Below are positions 1-8,305 of a stretch of DNA of 30,404 bases, one piece after another (position 1 is the stretch's first letter; the number at the start of each line of letters is the position of its first letter). The DNA lies in assembly GCA_035714115.1 (NCBI GenBank), contig DASTMO010000086.1, positions 1 through 30,404 of the forward strand. Reading direction: 5' to 3'. Position numbers and translations under genes: made by a program. The notes beneath the pieces were generated by a model. The model was not told the origin of the DNA. It saw only the letters and a program-made list of their open reading frames with translations, and did no database searches. Source of the stretch: CAMAVH01 sp035714115. Lineage in GTDB: Bacteria; Pseudomonadota; Alphaproteobacteria; SMXQ01.

Positions 1-1317
1 AGGGCGGTCGGCGATGTCGCGGCCGCGTTCAGGACCGGCGCGCGCGTCGTGGAAGCGGAATATGAGTGGCCGTTCCAATCCCATGCCAGCATGGGGCCGG
101 CCTGCGCCGTGGTGCAGATCGAGGACGGCGGCAAGACCGCGACGGTCTGGACTGGCTCGCAGAAGCCGCATTATGTGCGCGACGGTGTCGCTAAAATCCT
201 CGGCATGGAGCAGGACGCGGTGCACGGCGTCTGGGTGCCGGGACCGGGGTCTTACGGCCGCAACGACGCGGGCGACGCGGCGGCGGCGGCGGCACTTGTC
301 GCCAAGATGACCGGCAAACCGGTGCGCATGCAGGGGATGCGAGACGAAGGCCATGCTTGGGATCCGAAAGGCCCGGCCTCGATCCATCAGTGTAAGGCGG
401 CGCTCGACGCGTCGGGCAAGATCGTGGCCTACAGCTTCAACAGCAAAGGCTTTTCGCGCCTCGACGTGAACTCGAACGAAAGCGATCCGGCGGATTGCCT
501 GGCGACGCAGCTCGCCGGCACGGATTCGAAGTCGGCTCTCGCCTTCAACGTGCCGGAAGAGGGCTATGCCTTCGACCATAAGCGCACGGGCTGGGAGATC
601 ATTCCGCAGTTCATCAAGAACAGCAATCCGCTGCGCAGCTCGCATCTGCGCGATCCGCTCGGACCGCAATTGCAATTCGCCAGCGAGCAATTCGCCGACG
701 AGATGGCGCTCGCGGCCGGTGCCGATCCGGTCGAATTCCGCCTCAAATACGTCAAGCCGGCGCGTGATCTCGCCGTCATCAAGGCGGCGGCGGAGAAGGC
801 GGGCTGGCAGCGCCGCGTCGGGCCGAATGGCAAGCCGGGCGCGACCGGCACCGCGTCGGGCCGCGGCATGGCCTATGCCCAGCGCAACGGCACGCGCGTC
901 GCCATCGTCGCCGAAGTCGAAGTGGACCGCGCGACCGGCCAAGTCTGGCCGCGCAAGTTCACCGTCGCGCATGACTCGGGTTTGATCATCAACCCCGAAG
1001 GCCTGCGCCACACCATCGAAGGCAACATCGTCCAGGGCTCGAGCCGCGCCATCTTCGAAGAGGTGATGTTCGAGCGCGACAAGGTGACCAGCGTCGACTG
1101 GGTGACCTATCCGATCCTGGAGTCGATGCAGGCGCCGGAAACGGTGGATGTCGTGCTGCTGAACATGCCGAGCGAGCGGCCGACCGGGGCGGGCGAAGCC
1201 TCGATGCGGCCGCTTGCCGCGGCCATCGCCAATGCCGTGTTCGACGCCACCGGCATCCGGGTCCGCCGTGGTCCGCTGTCGCCGGATCGCATCAAGGCGG
1301 CGCTCAACCAGGCCTGA
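1..1317 (+). CDS. Xanthine dehydrogenase-family molybdopterin-binding subunit (3' part)
   Basis: The reading frame is open from the first base, so the N-terminal part lies outside the window; 438 codons remain. The fragment matches the C-terminal half of the large molybdenum subunit of the xanthine dehydrogenase/aldehyde oxidase family. It most resembles the single-chain IorB-like group (isoquinoline 1-oxidoreductase beta type), which works with a small [2Fe-2S] subunit to hydroxylate N-heterocycles or aldehydes. The motif GEASMRPLAAAIANAVFDATG-like near the end (fragment residues about 398-418) contains the conserved catalytic glutamate, here E399. The SHASMGPACAVV region near fragment residue 30 is the substrate-side loop of the family. 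The substrate cannot be told from sequence. The partner subunits would be upstream. A TTCG-loop hairpin follows about 40 bp after the stop, so transcription probably ends here. Confidence 0.88.
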   Translation, partial: RAVGDVAAAFRTGARVVEAEYEWPFQSHASMGPACAVVQIEDGGKTATVWTGSQKPHYVRDGVAKILGMEQDAVHGVWVPGPGSYGRNDAGDAAAAAALVAKMTGKPVRMQGMRDEGHAWDPKGPASIHQCKAALDASGKIVAYSFNSKGFSRLDVNSNESDPADCLATQLAGTDSKSALAFNVPEEGYAFDHKRTGWEIIPQFIKNSNPLRSSHLRDPLGPQLQFASEQFADEMALAAGADPVEFRLKYVKPARDLAVIKAAAEKAGWQRRVGPNGKPGATGTASGRGMAYAQRNGTRVAIVAEVEVDRATGQVWPRKFTVAHDSGLIINPEGLRHTIEGNIVQGSSRAIFEEVMFERDKVTSVDWVTYPILESMQAPETVDVVLLNMPSERPTGAGEASMRPLAAAIANAVFDATGIRVRRGPLSPDRIKAALNQA

Positions 1318-1357
1318 ACGTCCTGAAACAGGCAGTTTGCCTGGAGAATTGACCAAG

Positions 1358-1385
1358 CGACGGGCGTCCTTCGGGGCGCCCGTCG
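1358..1385 (+). terminator. Terminator-like hairpin after the molybdopterin subunit
   Basis: A 12-bp stem with one G-U pair (arms 1358-1369 and 1374-1385) closes on a TTCG tetraloop. It lies 41 bp after the stop codon. The downstream tract (TCTGT) is a poor U-run, so termination may be inefficient or the hairpin may only protect the 3' end. Confidence 0.6.
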
Positions 1386-1529
1386 TCTGTCAGGGCGATG
1401 GGAACTGCAGGGCGGTCCGTACCATGGCAGCCAGAGGTAACATTCTCGGCAGCTAGTGGTGCTTGTCGGTAAAAGTTGCTAAGATTGAGTAATAAAATTA
1501 CGCGGATCAGACGACTGTTTCACTAATCG

Positions 1530-1563
1530 GCGTGCGGCACGCTCCCTGCATCGGGGATGCAGG
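1530..1563. repeat. Two adjacent inverted repeats in the RND leader
   Basis: GCGTGC-G-GCACGC (1530-1542) is followed two bases later by CCTGCATC-GGG-GATGCAGG (1545-1563). Both have perfect arms. They could be operator sites for a repressor of the pump or hairpins in its 5' leader. The first, with a one-base centre, looks more like a DNA site than an RNA hairpin. Confidence 0.5.
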
Positions 1564-1761
1564 ATATCTGCAGCGTGGTTCATCGCTCGAAACAGCGAAG
1601 TCCGTGACAGAGATTTTGGCGACGCGTTCGTTACGACGATTGTCATGAAGTTTCGGTAGAGGGCGGAAGTACTGCCAATCTATCGGGCTCTGGCCTTCGG
1701 CGGGGGTGAGGGGCGAGAGCGGGCGTCGGCTAAGGCCGGCCCGAGAGAGGGTTCAAAGAGA

Positions 1762-2856
1762 ATGTTGAGTCGTATTATCGCCGCGGTGCTGTTGTTCGCG
1801 GCCGGCGCCGGCGCAGCTTGGTATTACAAGGACATTGCCGGCGCAGCTCAGGTTTCGCCGGCGACCGCATCGGCGCCGCGCGGCGGCCAGAACGCGGTCG
1901 ATGTGGTGACCGAGAAAGTGGCCATCGGCCCTGTGGTGCAGACTTACGACGCGCTCGGTACGGCTTATGCCAACGAAGCGGTCACGGTGACGACGAAAGT
2001 CACCGGCATCATCAAAGCGGTGAACTTCGAAGAAGGCCAGATGGCCAAGAAGGGCGACGTCCTCATCGAGTTGGACGACCGCGAGGCGCGCGCTGCGCTG
2101 GCGCAGAGCGAAGCCGAATTGCGCAATGCCAAGCTCCTGCTGGAGCGCGCGCAGCAGCTGATCAAATCCCAGAACATTCCGCAGGCGAAGGTTGATGAAC
2201 TGACCGCCGGCGCGCAAGGCACGGAATCGAAGGTCGAGGCTGCGCGCGCGCGCCTCGCCGATCTCAAGATCGTCGCGCCGTTCAACGGCCGCCTCGGCCT
2301 GCGCCGCGTCAGCGTCGGCGCTCTGGTCAGCCAGAACACGACCGTGACCACGCTCGACGACATGAGCGTCATCAAAGTCGATTTCTCCGTGCCTGAGCCG
2401 ATGCTCTCCAAGGTCGCCGTCGGCCGTTCGGTCGCGACGCGCAACGATGTCTATCCGGACCAGCGTTTCCAGGGCGTGGTGAAGACCATCGATTCGCGCA
2501 TCGATCCGGTCAGCCGCTCGGTGCAGATCCGCGCCGAAATCCCCAATCCCGACGGCAAGATCAAGCCTGGCATGCTGCTGACGGTGGAACTGCCGGTCTC
2601 CGAGCGCGCGCAGGCCATGACCATCGCCGAATCGGCGCTCGTGCCGGAAGGCAGCGAGCAATATGTCTATCGCGTCGTCGATGGCCGCGCCGTCAAGACG
2701 TCGGTCAAGCTGGGCAGCCGCATGGGCGGCAACGCCGAAATTATCTCCGGCCTCACCGAAGCCGACGCCGTCATCGTCGGCGGCGTGCAAAAGGTCCGCA
2801 ACGGCACCCGCGTGAAGGCGAGCGAGCAGACCGCGAACAGCGGGACTAAGGGCTAA
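1762..2856 (+). CDS. RND efflux periplasmic adaptor (membrane fusion protein, HlyD/AcrA type)
   Basis: This 364-residue protein bridges an inner-membrane RND pump and an outer-membrane channel. Residues 1-20 form a hydrophobic signal or anchor; there is no lipobox cysteine in it, so this is probably an N-terminally anchored adaptor rather than a lipoprotein. The two halves of the lipoyl domain are at about 72-106 (EGQMAKKGDVLIELDD) and 168-203 (IVAPFNGRLGL). Between them is an Ala/Glu/Leu-rich coiled-coil hairpin at about 107-167, fairly short as in the MexH/MdtA-like group. A beta-barrel region follows at about 204-285 and a membrane-proximal domain ends the chain. The ATG is preceded by a purine-rich AAAGAGA. 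The pump gene starts 41 bp downstream, so the two form an operon. The substrate is unknown. Confidence 0.93.
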   Translation: MLSRIIAAVLLFAAGAGAAWYYKDIAGAAQVSPATASAPRGGQNAVDVVTEKVAIGPVVQTYDALGTAYANEAVTVTTKVTGIIKAVNFEEGQMAKKGDVLIELDDREARAALAQSEAELRNAKLLLERAQQLIKSQNIPQAKVDELTAGAQGTESKVEAARARLADLKIVAPFNGRLGLRRVSVGALVSQNTTVTTLDDMSVIKVDFSVPEPMLSKVAVGRSVATRNDVYPDQRFQGVVKTIDSRIDPVSRSVQIRAEIPNPDGKIKPGMLLTVELPVSERAQAMTIAESALVPEGSEQYVYRVVDGRAVKTSVKLGSRMGGNAEIISGLTEADAVIVGGVQKVRNGTRVKASEQTANSGTKG

Positions 2857-2897
2857 TTGGATATCGGCCGGGCACGGGCCAGGGGGAGTAACGCGCC

Positions 2898-5800
2898 ATG
2901 ATGCTGTCCGACATTTCGATCAAGCGCCCGGTGTTCGCCACCGTCATCAGCATGGTGCTGGTGATTTTCGGCATCATCGCCTTCGGTCGTCTCGCAGTCC
3001 GCGAATATCCCGATATCGATCCGCCGGTCGTCAGCGTGCAGACGACTTACAAGGGCGCCTCCGCTGAGGTCATCGAGACTCAGGTCACTCAGATCCTCGA
3101 GAATGCGGTTGCGGGCATCGAGGGCATCAAAGCAATCACCTCAGTCAGCGAGGAAGAGCGCTCGCGCATCATCATCGAGTTCAAGCTGAGCCGCGAGATC
3201 GAGGGCGCTTCCGCCGACGTGCGCGATAAGGTCGGCCAGAGCCTGCGCCGCTTGCCGGAAGAGGCCGACGCGCCGATCGTCACCAAAGCCGATTCGGACA
3301 ACAGCCCGATCCTGTGGTTCGCGCTGATGAGCGAACGCCACACCGCGCTCGAATTGACCGACTACGCCAATCGCGTGCTGGTCGACCGCCTCGCCACCGT
3401 CACGGGCGTTTCCGAAGTCCGCACCCAGGGCGCGCGCAAATACTCGATGCGCATTTGGCTCGACAAGAGCGCCATCGCCGCGCGCGGGCTGACGGTCGCC
3501 GATGTCGAGGCGGCCCTGCGCCGCGAGAACGTCGAGCTACCCTCAGGCCGCGTCGAATCGCGCGACCGCGAACTGACCGTCCGCACCGAATCTGATCTCA
3601 AGACGCCCGAGCAATTCGCCCAAATGGTCGTTTCGACCAAAAACGGCTATGCGGTGCGCCTCGGCGAAATCGCCCGCGTCGAGCAGGCGGCGTCGAACCT
3701 GCGCTCGACCGTGCGCGCCAACGGCAAGACCGCGATCGGCATCGGCATCCTGCGCCAGTCTAAGTCCAACACGCTCGAAGTGGCCGAAGGCGCCAAGGCG
3801 GAGATGGCGCGCCTGACCGCGATCATGCCGCCGGGCATGGAGGTCAATGTCAACTACGACGAATCAACCTTCATCAGTTCGTCGATCTACGAGGTCTATC
3901 ACGCGCTTATCATCGCGCTGCTGCTCGTCGTCGGCGTCGTCTTCGTCTTCCTGCGGAATCTGCGTGCCACGCTCATTCCCTCGATCGCCATTCCGGTGTC
4001 GATCATCGCCTCATTCACCGTTCTCGCCGCGATGGGCTTCTCGATCAACGTGCTGACCTTGCTGGCTTTGGTGCTGGCCATCGGCTTGGTGGTCGACGAC
4101 GCCATCGTCGTGCTCGAGAACATCCATCGCCGCATGGAGCTTGGCGAGCCGGCGCTGTTGGCCTCGATCCGCGGCGCCAAGCAGATCGGCTTCGCGGTCA
4201 TCGCGACGACTCTGGTGCTGGTCGCGGTGTTCGTGCCGATCGCCTTTCTCGAAGGCAACATTGGCCGCTTGTTCACCGAATTCGCCATCTCGGTGGCGGT
4301 TGCCGTGCTGTTCTCCGGCCTCGTCGCGCTGACGCTGACTCCGATGCTCTGCTCGAAGATGCTGTCTCCGCCCCATGAGGACGAAAAGAAGCTGCTCTAT
4401 CGCGTGACCGAGCCGGTCTTCGTCGGCATGAACAACGGCTATGCCCGCATTCTCAAATGGTCGCTCGGCAATCCGATCACTATCGTGCTCATCGCCGTCA
4501 TCGTCTCGACCGTTGCCTTCGGCCTCTTCAAGGTCATCAAGAAGGAGTACGGCCCGAGCGAGGACCGTGGCGTCTTCACTGTGCAGATCGAGGGGCCGCA
4601 GGGCGCCAGCGTCGAATATATGGAGAAGCATATCGCCGAGGTCGAGAAGGAGGTGTTCGGCCTGCTGCAGAGCGGCATCGCCGAGCGTGTCTTCACCGTC
4701 ACCGGCTCGAACGCAGGCAGCAGCGGCGGCTCTGTGAATGAAGGCCGCATTTCTGTGCGTCTCAAGATGTGGAGCGAGCGCGATAAGAAGGCGCAGGACA
4801 TCATCCGCGAGCTGACGCCGAAGCTGCGCGACAACCCGTGGCTGCGCGCCGTGGCGATCAATCCTCCTGGCCTCGGCCGCCGCAGCTCCAACTCGCCGCT
4901 GCAGATGGTCATTTCCGGCAACACCTATCAGGAAGTCGCCGAATGGCGCGACATCATCATCGAGCGCGCCAACGAAAACGGCCGTCTGGTGAACCTGACA
5001 TCGGACTACGACGAGACCAAGCCGCAGCTGCGCATCGAAATCAACCGCAACCGCGCGACCGACCTCGGCATCTCGGTACGCGACATCGGCGAGACGCTGC
5101 AGACTTTGCTCGGCTCGAAGGTGGTGACGACCTACACCGATCGCGGCGAGCAGTACGACGTGATCCTGCAGGCGCAATCGCAGGACCGCGGCTCGCCGCA
5201 GGATCTGTCGAACGTGTTCATACGCTCTGCGCGCACCAACAGCCTGGTGCCGCTGGCCAACCTCGTGACGGTCAGCGACATCGCCGGTCCGGGCTCGCTC
5301 AACCGCCTCGACCGCATGCGCTCGATCACGATCCGCGCGTCGCTGGCGCCGGGCTATTCGCTCGGCGAAGGCATCAACTATCTTGAGAACATCGCCTCCC
5401 AGGTGCTGCCGCCGCACGCCCGCCTCAGCTACAAGGGCGAGTCCCGCGAATTCAAGGAGACGAGCAATTCGCTCTATTGGACCTTCGCCATGGCGCTGGT
5501 CATCGTCTTCCTGGTGCTCGCGGCGCAGTTCGAGAGCTTCGTCAATCCGTTCATCATCATGCTGTCGGTGCCGCTCGCCGTCACCGGCGCGCTGCTTGGC
5601 ATGGTCGCAACGGGCGTGACGCTCAACGTCTATAGCCAGATCGGCATCATCACGCTGATCGGCCTGGTGGCGAAGAACGGCATTCTGATCGTCGAGTTCG
5701 CCAACCAGCTGCGCGCCGCCGGACGCGATCTGGTGGATGCGGTGACGGAAGCCTCCATCGCGCGCCTGCGCCCGATCCTGATGACGTCGATCGCCACCGT

Positions 5801-6032
5801 GTTCGGCGCGCTGCCGCTGGCTCTGGCGCATGGCGCCGGCGCCGAGGCCCGTCAGGCGGTCGGCGTTGTCGTCGCGACCGGCGTGACTTTCTCGACGGCG
5901 TTGACCTTGGTCGTCGTGCCGGTGTTCTACATTCTGCTCGCCAAGCGCACCAAGCCGGTGACGCATGTGGCCGACGCCATCTTGGCGCTCGAACGTCACG
6001 AGTCATCGATGCAGAAAAGCGCCGCCGAATAA
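2898..6032 (+). CDS. RND multidrug efflux pump, inner-membrane subunit (HAE1 family)
   Basis: At 1044 residues this has the usual AcrB/MexF length. It is a proton-driven exporter of hydrophobic compounds that works as a trimer. The N-terminus ISIKRPVFATVISMVLVIFGI is the first membrane helix of the family. The paired aspartates of the proton relay are D400 and D401 in the helix LAIGLVVDDAIVVLENIHRR, and the relay lysine is K926 in GLVAKNGILIVEFAN. Two large periplasmic loops lie between helices 1-2 and 7-8. A GGGGGAG ribosome site is 10 bp before the ATG. The adaptor gene is directly upstream. No outer-membrane channel gene follows; instead a convergent terminator separates it from minus-strand genes. 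A TolC gene occurs about 9.6 kb further on. The precise substrate range cannot be read from the sequence. Confidence 0.95.
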   Translation: MMLSDISIKRPVFATVISMVLVIFGIIAFGRLAVREYPDIDPPVVSVQTTYKGASAEVIETQVTQILENAVAGIEGIKAITSVSEEERSRIIIEFKLSREIEGASADVRDKVGQSLRRLPEEADAPIVTKADSDNSPILWFALMSERHTALELTDYANRVLVDRLATVTGVSEVRTQGARKYSMRIWLDKSAIAARGLTVADVEAALRRENVELPSGRVESRDRELTVRTESDLKTPEQFAQMVVSTKNGYAVRLGEIARVEQAASNLRSTVRANGKTAIGIGILRQSKSNTLEVAEGAKAEMARLTAIMPPGMEVNVNYDESTFISSSIYEVYHALIIALLLVVGVVFVFLRNLRATLIPSIAIPVSIIASFTVLAAMGFSINVLTLLALVLAIGLVVDDAIVVLENIHRRMELGEPALLASIRGAKQIGFAVIATTLVLVAVFVPIAFLEGNIGRLFTEFAISVAVAVLFSGLVALTLTPMLCSKMLSPPHEDEKKLLYRVTEPVFVGMNNGYARILKWSLGNPITIVLIAVIVSTVAFGLFKVIKKEYGPSEDRGVFTVQIEGPQGASVEYMEKHIAEVEKEVFGLLQSGIAERVFTVTGSNAGSSGGSVNEGRISVRLKMWSERDKKAQDIIRELTPKLRDNPWLRAVAINPPGLGRRSSNSPLQMVISGNTYQEVAEWRDIIIERANENGRLVNLTSDYDETKPQLRIEINRNRATDLGISVRDIGETLQTLLGSKVVTTYTDRGEQYDVILQAQSQDRGSPQDLSNVFIRSARTNSLVPLANLVTVSDIAGPGSLNRLDRMRSITIRASLAPGYSLGEGINYLENIASQVLPPHARLSYKGESREFKETSNSLYWTFAMALVIVFLVLAAQFESFVNPFIIMLSVPLAVTGALLGMVATGVTLNVYSQIGIITLIGLVAKNGILIVEFANQLRAAGRDLVDAVTEASIARLRPILMTSIATVFGALPLALAHGAGAEARQAVGVVVATGVTFSTALTLVVVPVFYILLAKRTKPVTHVADAILALERHESSMQKSAAE

Positions 6033-6055
6033 GCGGACGCGCTTCAACGCTCAGG

Positions 6056-6079
6056 AACGCCGGCCATCGCGCCGGCGTT
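6056..6079. terminator. Terminator hairpin between convergent genes
   Basis: A perfect 9-bp stem (AACGCCGGC at 6056-6064, GCCGGCGTT at 6071-6079) with a 6-base loop lies between the pump stop and the convergent stop at 6087. AA before and TT after the stem would suit both directions, but the U-tract is short. Confidence 0.65.
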
Positions 6080-6086
6080 TCGCGTT

Positions 6087-6536
6087 TCAGAGGCCGGAGA
6101 AACCGCGCGCCAATCGGCGCATGCGCAAGATCAGTTCGCTTTGCGCCAACGGCCGCGCCAACCAGCGCGCATGCGCGCCTTGCCGCGCGTGATCTTCCCG
6201 CGTGGCGGCGGCGAACAGCGCCATGAGCGATTCCTCGACGGCAGTCATGCGCCGGGCGTCGGCCGGCTTGAGCAGGAAAGGCCGTCGGCCATCGCGCGCA
6301 AGCAGAGCGGCGAGATCCTCGAGCGCGCCGAGCGTCGTTTCGATATCTGCGGGGCCGCAGCAGAGCCATAATTCCTGCCGCAGCACGTCGCGGTCGGCGG
6401 CGTTCTGCGCCAGAAGGCGCAAGGACCACAGGAGGAGCCGGGCATTGGCCGGCAAATCCGCCACCAATGCGCGCGGGGAGGGCAAGCCGCCGGACGGGCT
6501 TGAGATGTCGTCGATCAGATGAAGCGCGGTCGCCAT
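6087..6536 (-). CDS. Conserved-looking hypothetical protein, 149 aa, possibly metal-regulated
   Basis: I do not recognise a family. The product is a soluble, mostly helical protein with no signal peptide or membrane segment. It is rich in Leu, Ala and Arg, has adjacent cysteines in LWLCCGPADIE (about residues 57-67) and a basic C-terminus (RMRRLARGFSGL). The frame reads as a plausible protein, unlike the overlapping frames, and it fills the space between the pump terminator and the permease gene. The ATG at 6534-6536 has no strong ribosome site. Seventeen bases upstream is a perfect 21-bp palindrome (6554-6574), so the gene probably has its own regulated promoter rather than being read only from the zinc operon. 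The 123-bp gap to the upstream permease gene agrees with that. Confidence 0.65.
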   Translation of the reverse strand: MATALHLIDDISSPSGGLPSPRALVADLPANARLLLWSLRLLAQNAADRDVLRQELWLCCGPADIETTLGALEDLAALLARDGRRPFLLKPADARRMTAVEESLMALFAAATREDHARQGAHARWLARPLAQSELILRMRRLARGFSGL

Positions 6537-6553
6537 GCTTGAACGTCATCGTC

Positions 6554-6574
6554 ATTTGCGAATTATTCGCAAAT
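6554..6574 (-). promoter_or_regulatory. Perfect 21-bp palindrome, Fur-family-like operator
   Basis: The arms ATTTGCGAAT (6554-6563) and ATTCGCAAAT (6565-6574) are exact reverse complements separated by one T. The core TGCGAAT-N-ATTCGCA has the 7-1-7 layout of Fur-family boxes (compare TGATAAT-N-ATTATCA). It sits 17 bp upstream of the 149-aa gene, where a repressor would block transcription. That the regulator is Fur/Mur-like is inference. Confidence 0.6.
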
Positions 6575-6659
6575 ACTAGGCGCGACGGCGCGGAACGAGA
6601 AAGACCGTTCGGCGCGGGGTTTCAGATGGAATTTATATGGCTGCGACGGCCATTGCCGG

Positions 6660-7664
6660 TCACAGCGGCGGCGGCGCGCCGACAATAGCCGCGTAGAGCA
6701 TCGCTGCGCCGAGCAGGGCGATGGCGAGGCCCGCGAGCAATTGCAGAATCCCGCCGATGCGTCCCGCGCCGGTTCGGGCTTGCGGAAAGCGGGCGAGAGC
6801 GGCGCGGCGGGCAACGATGGTCGCCATGCCGATGATCGCCATGGTGACGGCCATGCCAGCGCCGATCGCCACCACCATGGCGATGCCGGCATAGAGGATG
6901 CCGTTGGCCAGGGCATAGAGCATCACAAGCGTCGCGCCGGTGCAGGGCACCAAACCGACAGCGAACGACAGCAAGCCTTGGCGCGTTCGCTCGCCGCCCT
7001 GCTCATGTTGGTGTTCGTGATCGTGAGCATGTCCATGCTCGCAGAGCGCCGGCGCGGCATGACCGGCGAAGCGGCGCGCGGCTTGCCAGATCAGGTGCAA
7101 GCCGATCAGCAAAATCGCTCCGTAGCTGATGGCCTGCACGGCGCGCAATTCGGCGGGCGTGCCGCCGAAGGCCTGGCGCAACGCCGCGTCGGCCAGCCAG
7201 ACGATGATGATGGCGGCGACCACATGCGTCGCGGCGATCTGCAGGCCGAGCCATAGGCCGCGGCTGATCCGCGCATCTTGGCCGAGAAAGTACGAAACGA
7301 TGACGGCCTTGCCGTGGCCCGGCCCGGCGACATGCAGCGCGCCGTAAAGGAAGGCGAGGCCGAGGCCGGCGAGCAAACTGCCGAACAGCGCGGAAAAGCC
7401 GACGCCGTCGCGAATGGCCCGCATCTGCGCGGCGAGCGCCATATTCATGCGCCGCTGCCATTGCAGCATCTCGCGCATGGCGCGCGCGGCAATGCCGCTT
7501 TGCGCCGCCGGTTGCGCGGCAGCGGCGTCGCTTGGCCGCTCGCGCGTCGTCTGCGGCTGTTCGCGCGAAGGAGCGCCGGTGAACGGATTGGTCTGGGATG
7601 CTGCGGGCTGGATCCAGGCAAGGCCGAACGCCAGGATCAGCAAGGCGAAGATGCGCGCGATCAT
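6660..7664 (-). CDS. RcnA/NicO-type nickel-cobalt (metal) permease
   Basis: This 334-residue membrane protein belongs to the NicO/RcnA/HoxN-like metal transporters. It has an N-terminal signal or membrane helix (1-22), a proline- and glutamine-rich periplasmic linker, then about six membrane helices. The family motif HVAGPGHGKAVIVSYFLG is at 111-128. A histidine-rich cytoplasmic or periplasmic loop, CEHGHAHDHEHQHEQGG, is at 208-224. GLVPCTGATLVML at 237-249 is the second conserved segment. I place the start at 7664, where ATG overlaps the TGA of the DUF1007 gene as ATGA, which implies translational coupling. A longer frame to 7754 would run into that gene and lacks homologous sequence. The family includes nickel/cobalt exporters and importers. 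Position behind a Zur box suggests a role in zinc supply here, but metal and direction are not proven. Confidence 0.87.
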   Translation of the reverse strand: MIARIFALLILAFGLAWIQPAASQTNPFTGAPSREQPQTTRERPSDAAAAQPAAQSGIAARAMREMLQWQRRMNMALAAQMRAIRDGVGFSALFGSLLAGLGLAFLYGALHVAGPGHGKAVIVSYFLGQDARISRGLWLGLQIAATHVVAAIIIVWLADAALRQAFGGTPAELRAVQAISYGAILLIGLHLIWQAARRFAGHAAPALCEHGHAHDHEHQHEQGGERTRQGLLSFAVGLVPCTGATLVMLYALANGILYAGIAMVVAIGAGMAVTMAIIGMATIVARRAALARFPQARTGAGRIGGILQLLAGLAIALLGAAMLYAAIVGAPPPL

Positions 7665-8260
7665 GGCATATGGCAGGTGATGGTGGCGCTCGGCGGAATC
7701 ACTAAGCCGCCATAAATGGCGTCGGCAGGATCTTCGCGAATGGCATAGCTGCAAGTGCCGGAAGGGATGCCGTCGAACCGCACCGGATCAGCTTCGTCGA
7801 ATGCCACATCGACAAAGAAGGACTCGTCATAGATGCCGGCGGTGATCGGCCCGCGCGCGGGATCGAGCGGCGTGGCAAGCGGGAGGGTAAAGCCATAGAC
7901 GACCAAGCCTTTGGCCTGGGTGGCGGAGAAATTCTGAGCATCGCCGAAGGGAAAGCTTTCAACGCCTTGGCGCATGCGGCTGAAGTAATCGGATTCGCGC
8001 AAAGCGGCGAAGGCTTGTCCGGCCAGAGCTTGCTGCTCGGCGGCGTCGAAGACGCCATTTTTGTCCTTGTCGAAATCCTGTATCAGCGTCGCGCTGAAAA
8101 AGTCGTCGAAAACCCAGGCCTGGCGCAAGGCCGTCAGCTTGCCGTCTTCGAAGACGAAGCTAAGGGCCGCCGTGATCCAGATATGGGGATGCGCTGCGCT
8201 CGGACGCGGCACGGTGGTAAGCAGCGACAGCATCACGGCGAACAACAGGCGGCGCATCAT
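7661..8260 (-). CDS. DUF1007 periplasmic protein with EF-hand
   Basis: This 199-residue protein has a cleavable signal peptide ending near PSAAHPHIW, followed by the HPHIW motif with which mature DUF1007 proteins begin; those histidines could bind metal. Residues 64-75 (DKDKNGVFDAAE) form a canonical 12-residue EF-hand loop with Asp, Asp and Asn at positions 1, 3 and 5, Gly at 6 and Glu at 12. Two cysteines near the C-terminus (CSYAIRE and TCHMP) may pair. DUF1007 genes commonly sit beside RcnA/NicO permeases, as here with a 4-bp stop/start overlap. The role is not established; a periplasmic metal-binding partner of the permease is likely. Two successive ATG codons (8260, 8257) could be the start. 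A TATAAT lies only 7 bp upstream. Confidence 0.87.
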   Translation of the reverse strand: MMRRLLFAVMLSLLTTVPRPSAAHPHIWITAALSFVFEDGKLTALRQAWVFDDFFSATLIQDFDKDKNGVFDAAEQQALAGQAFAALRESDYFSRMRQGVESFPFGDAQNFSATQAKGLVVYGFTLPLATPLDPARGPITAGIYDESFFVDVAFDEADPVRFDGIPSGTCSYAIREDPADAIYGGLVIPPSATITCHMP

Positions 8261-8305
8261 CCCCGGATTATAATCTTCCGCATGACCTTTTGGCCATGCC
8301 GCGCT

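Larger units (their letters stand above)
1318..1761. other. 444-bp intergenic leader before the RND efflux genes
   Basis: No convincing gene is seen. After the terminator-like hairpin there is an AT-rich stretch around 1460-1510, which is the best place for a promoter, although no clean -35/-10 pair can be fixed. Several inverted repeats follow at 1530-1563 and a small one near 1584-1599. From about 1680 to the adaptor start the sequence is G-rich. If transcription starts in the AT-rich part, the efflux mRNA has a structured leader of roughly 250 nt. Confidence 0.6.

Noticed and set aside
4011..5999. A 662-codon antisense frame under the RND pump
   Set aside because: Same cause: shadow of a GC-rich gene; composition dominated by Arg, Asp, His and Gln without motifs.
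5650..6555. A 301-codon minus-strand frame over the pump end and the 149-aa gene
   Set aside because: It runs through the terminator and into the pump gene, and its product is Arg/Pro/Ala low-complexity. The 149-residue frame reads as a real helical protein instead.
7665..7754. Extension of the permease to 7754
   Set aside because: It overlaps the DUF1007 coding end; the ATGA overlap at 7661-7664 gives a coupled start directly before the signal helix.
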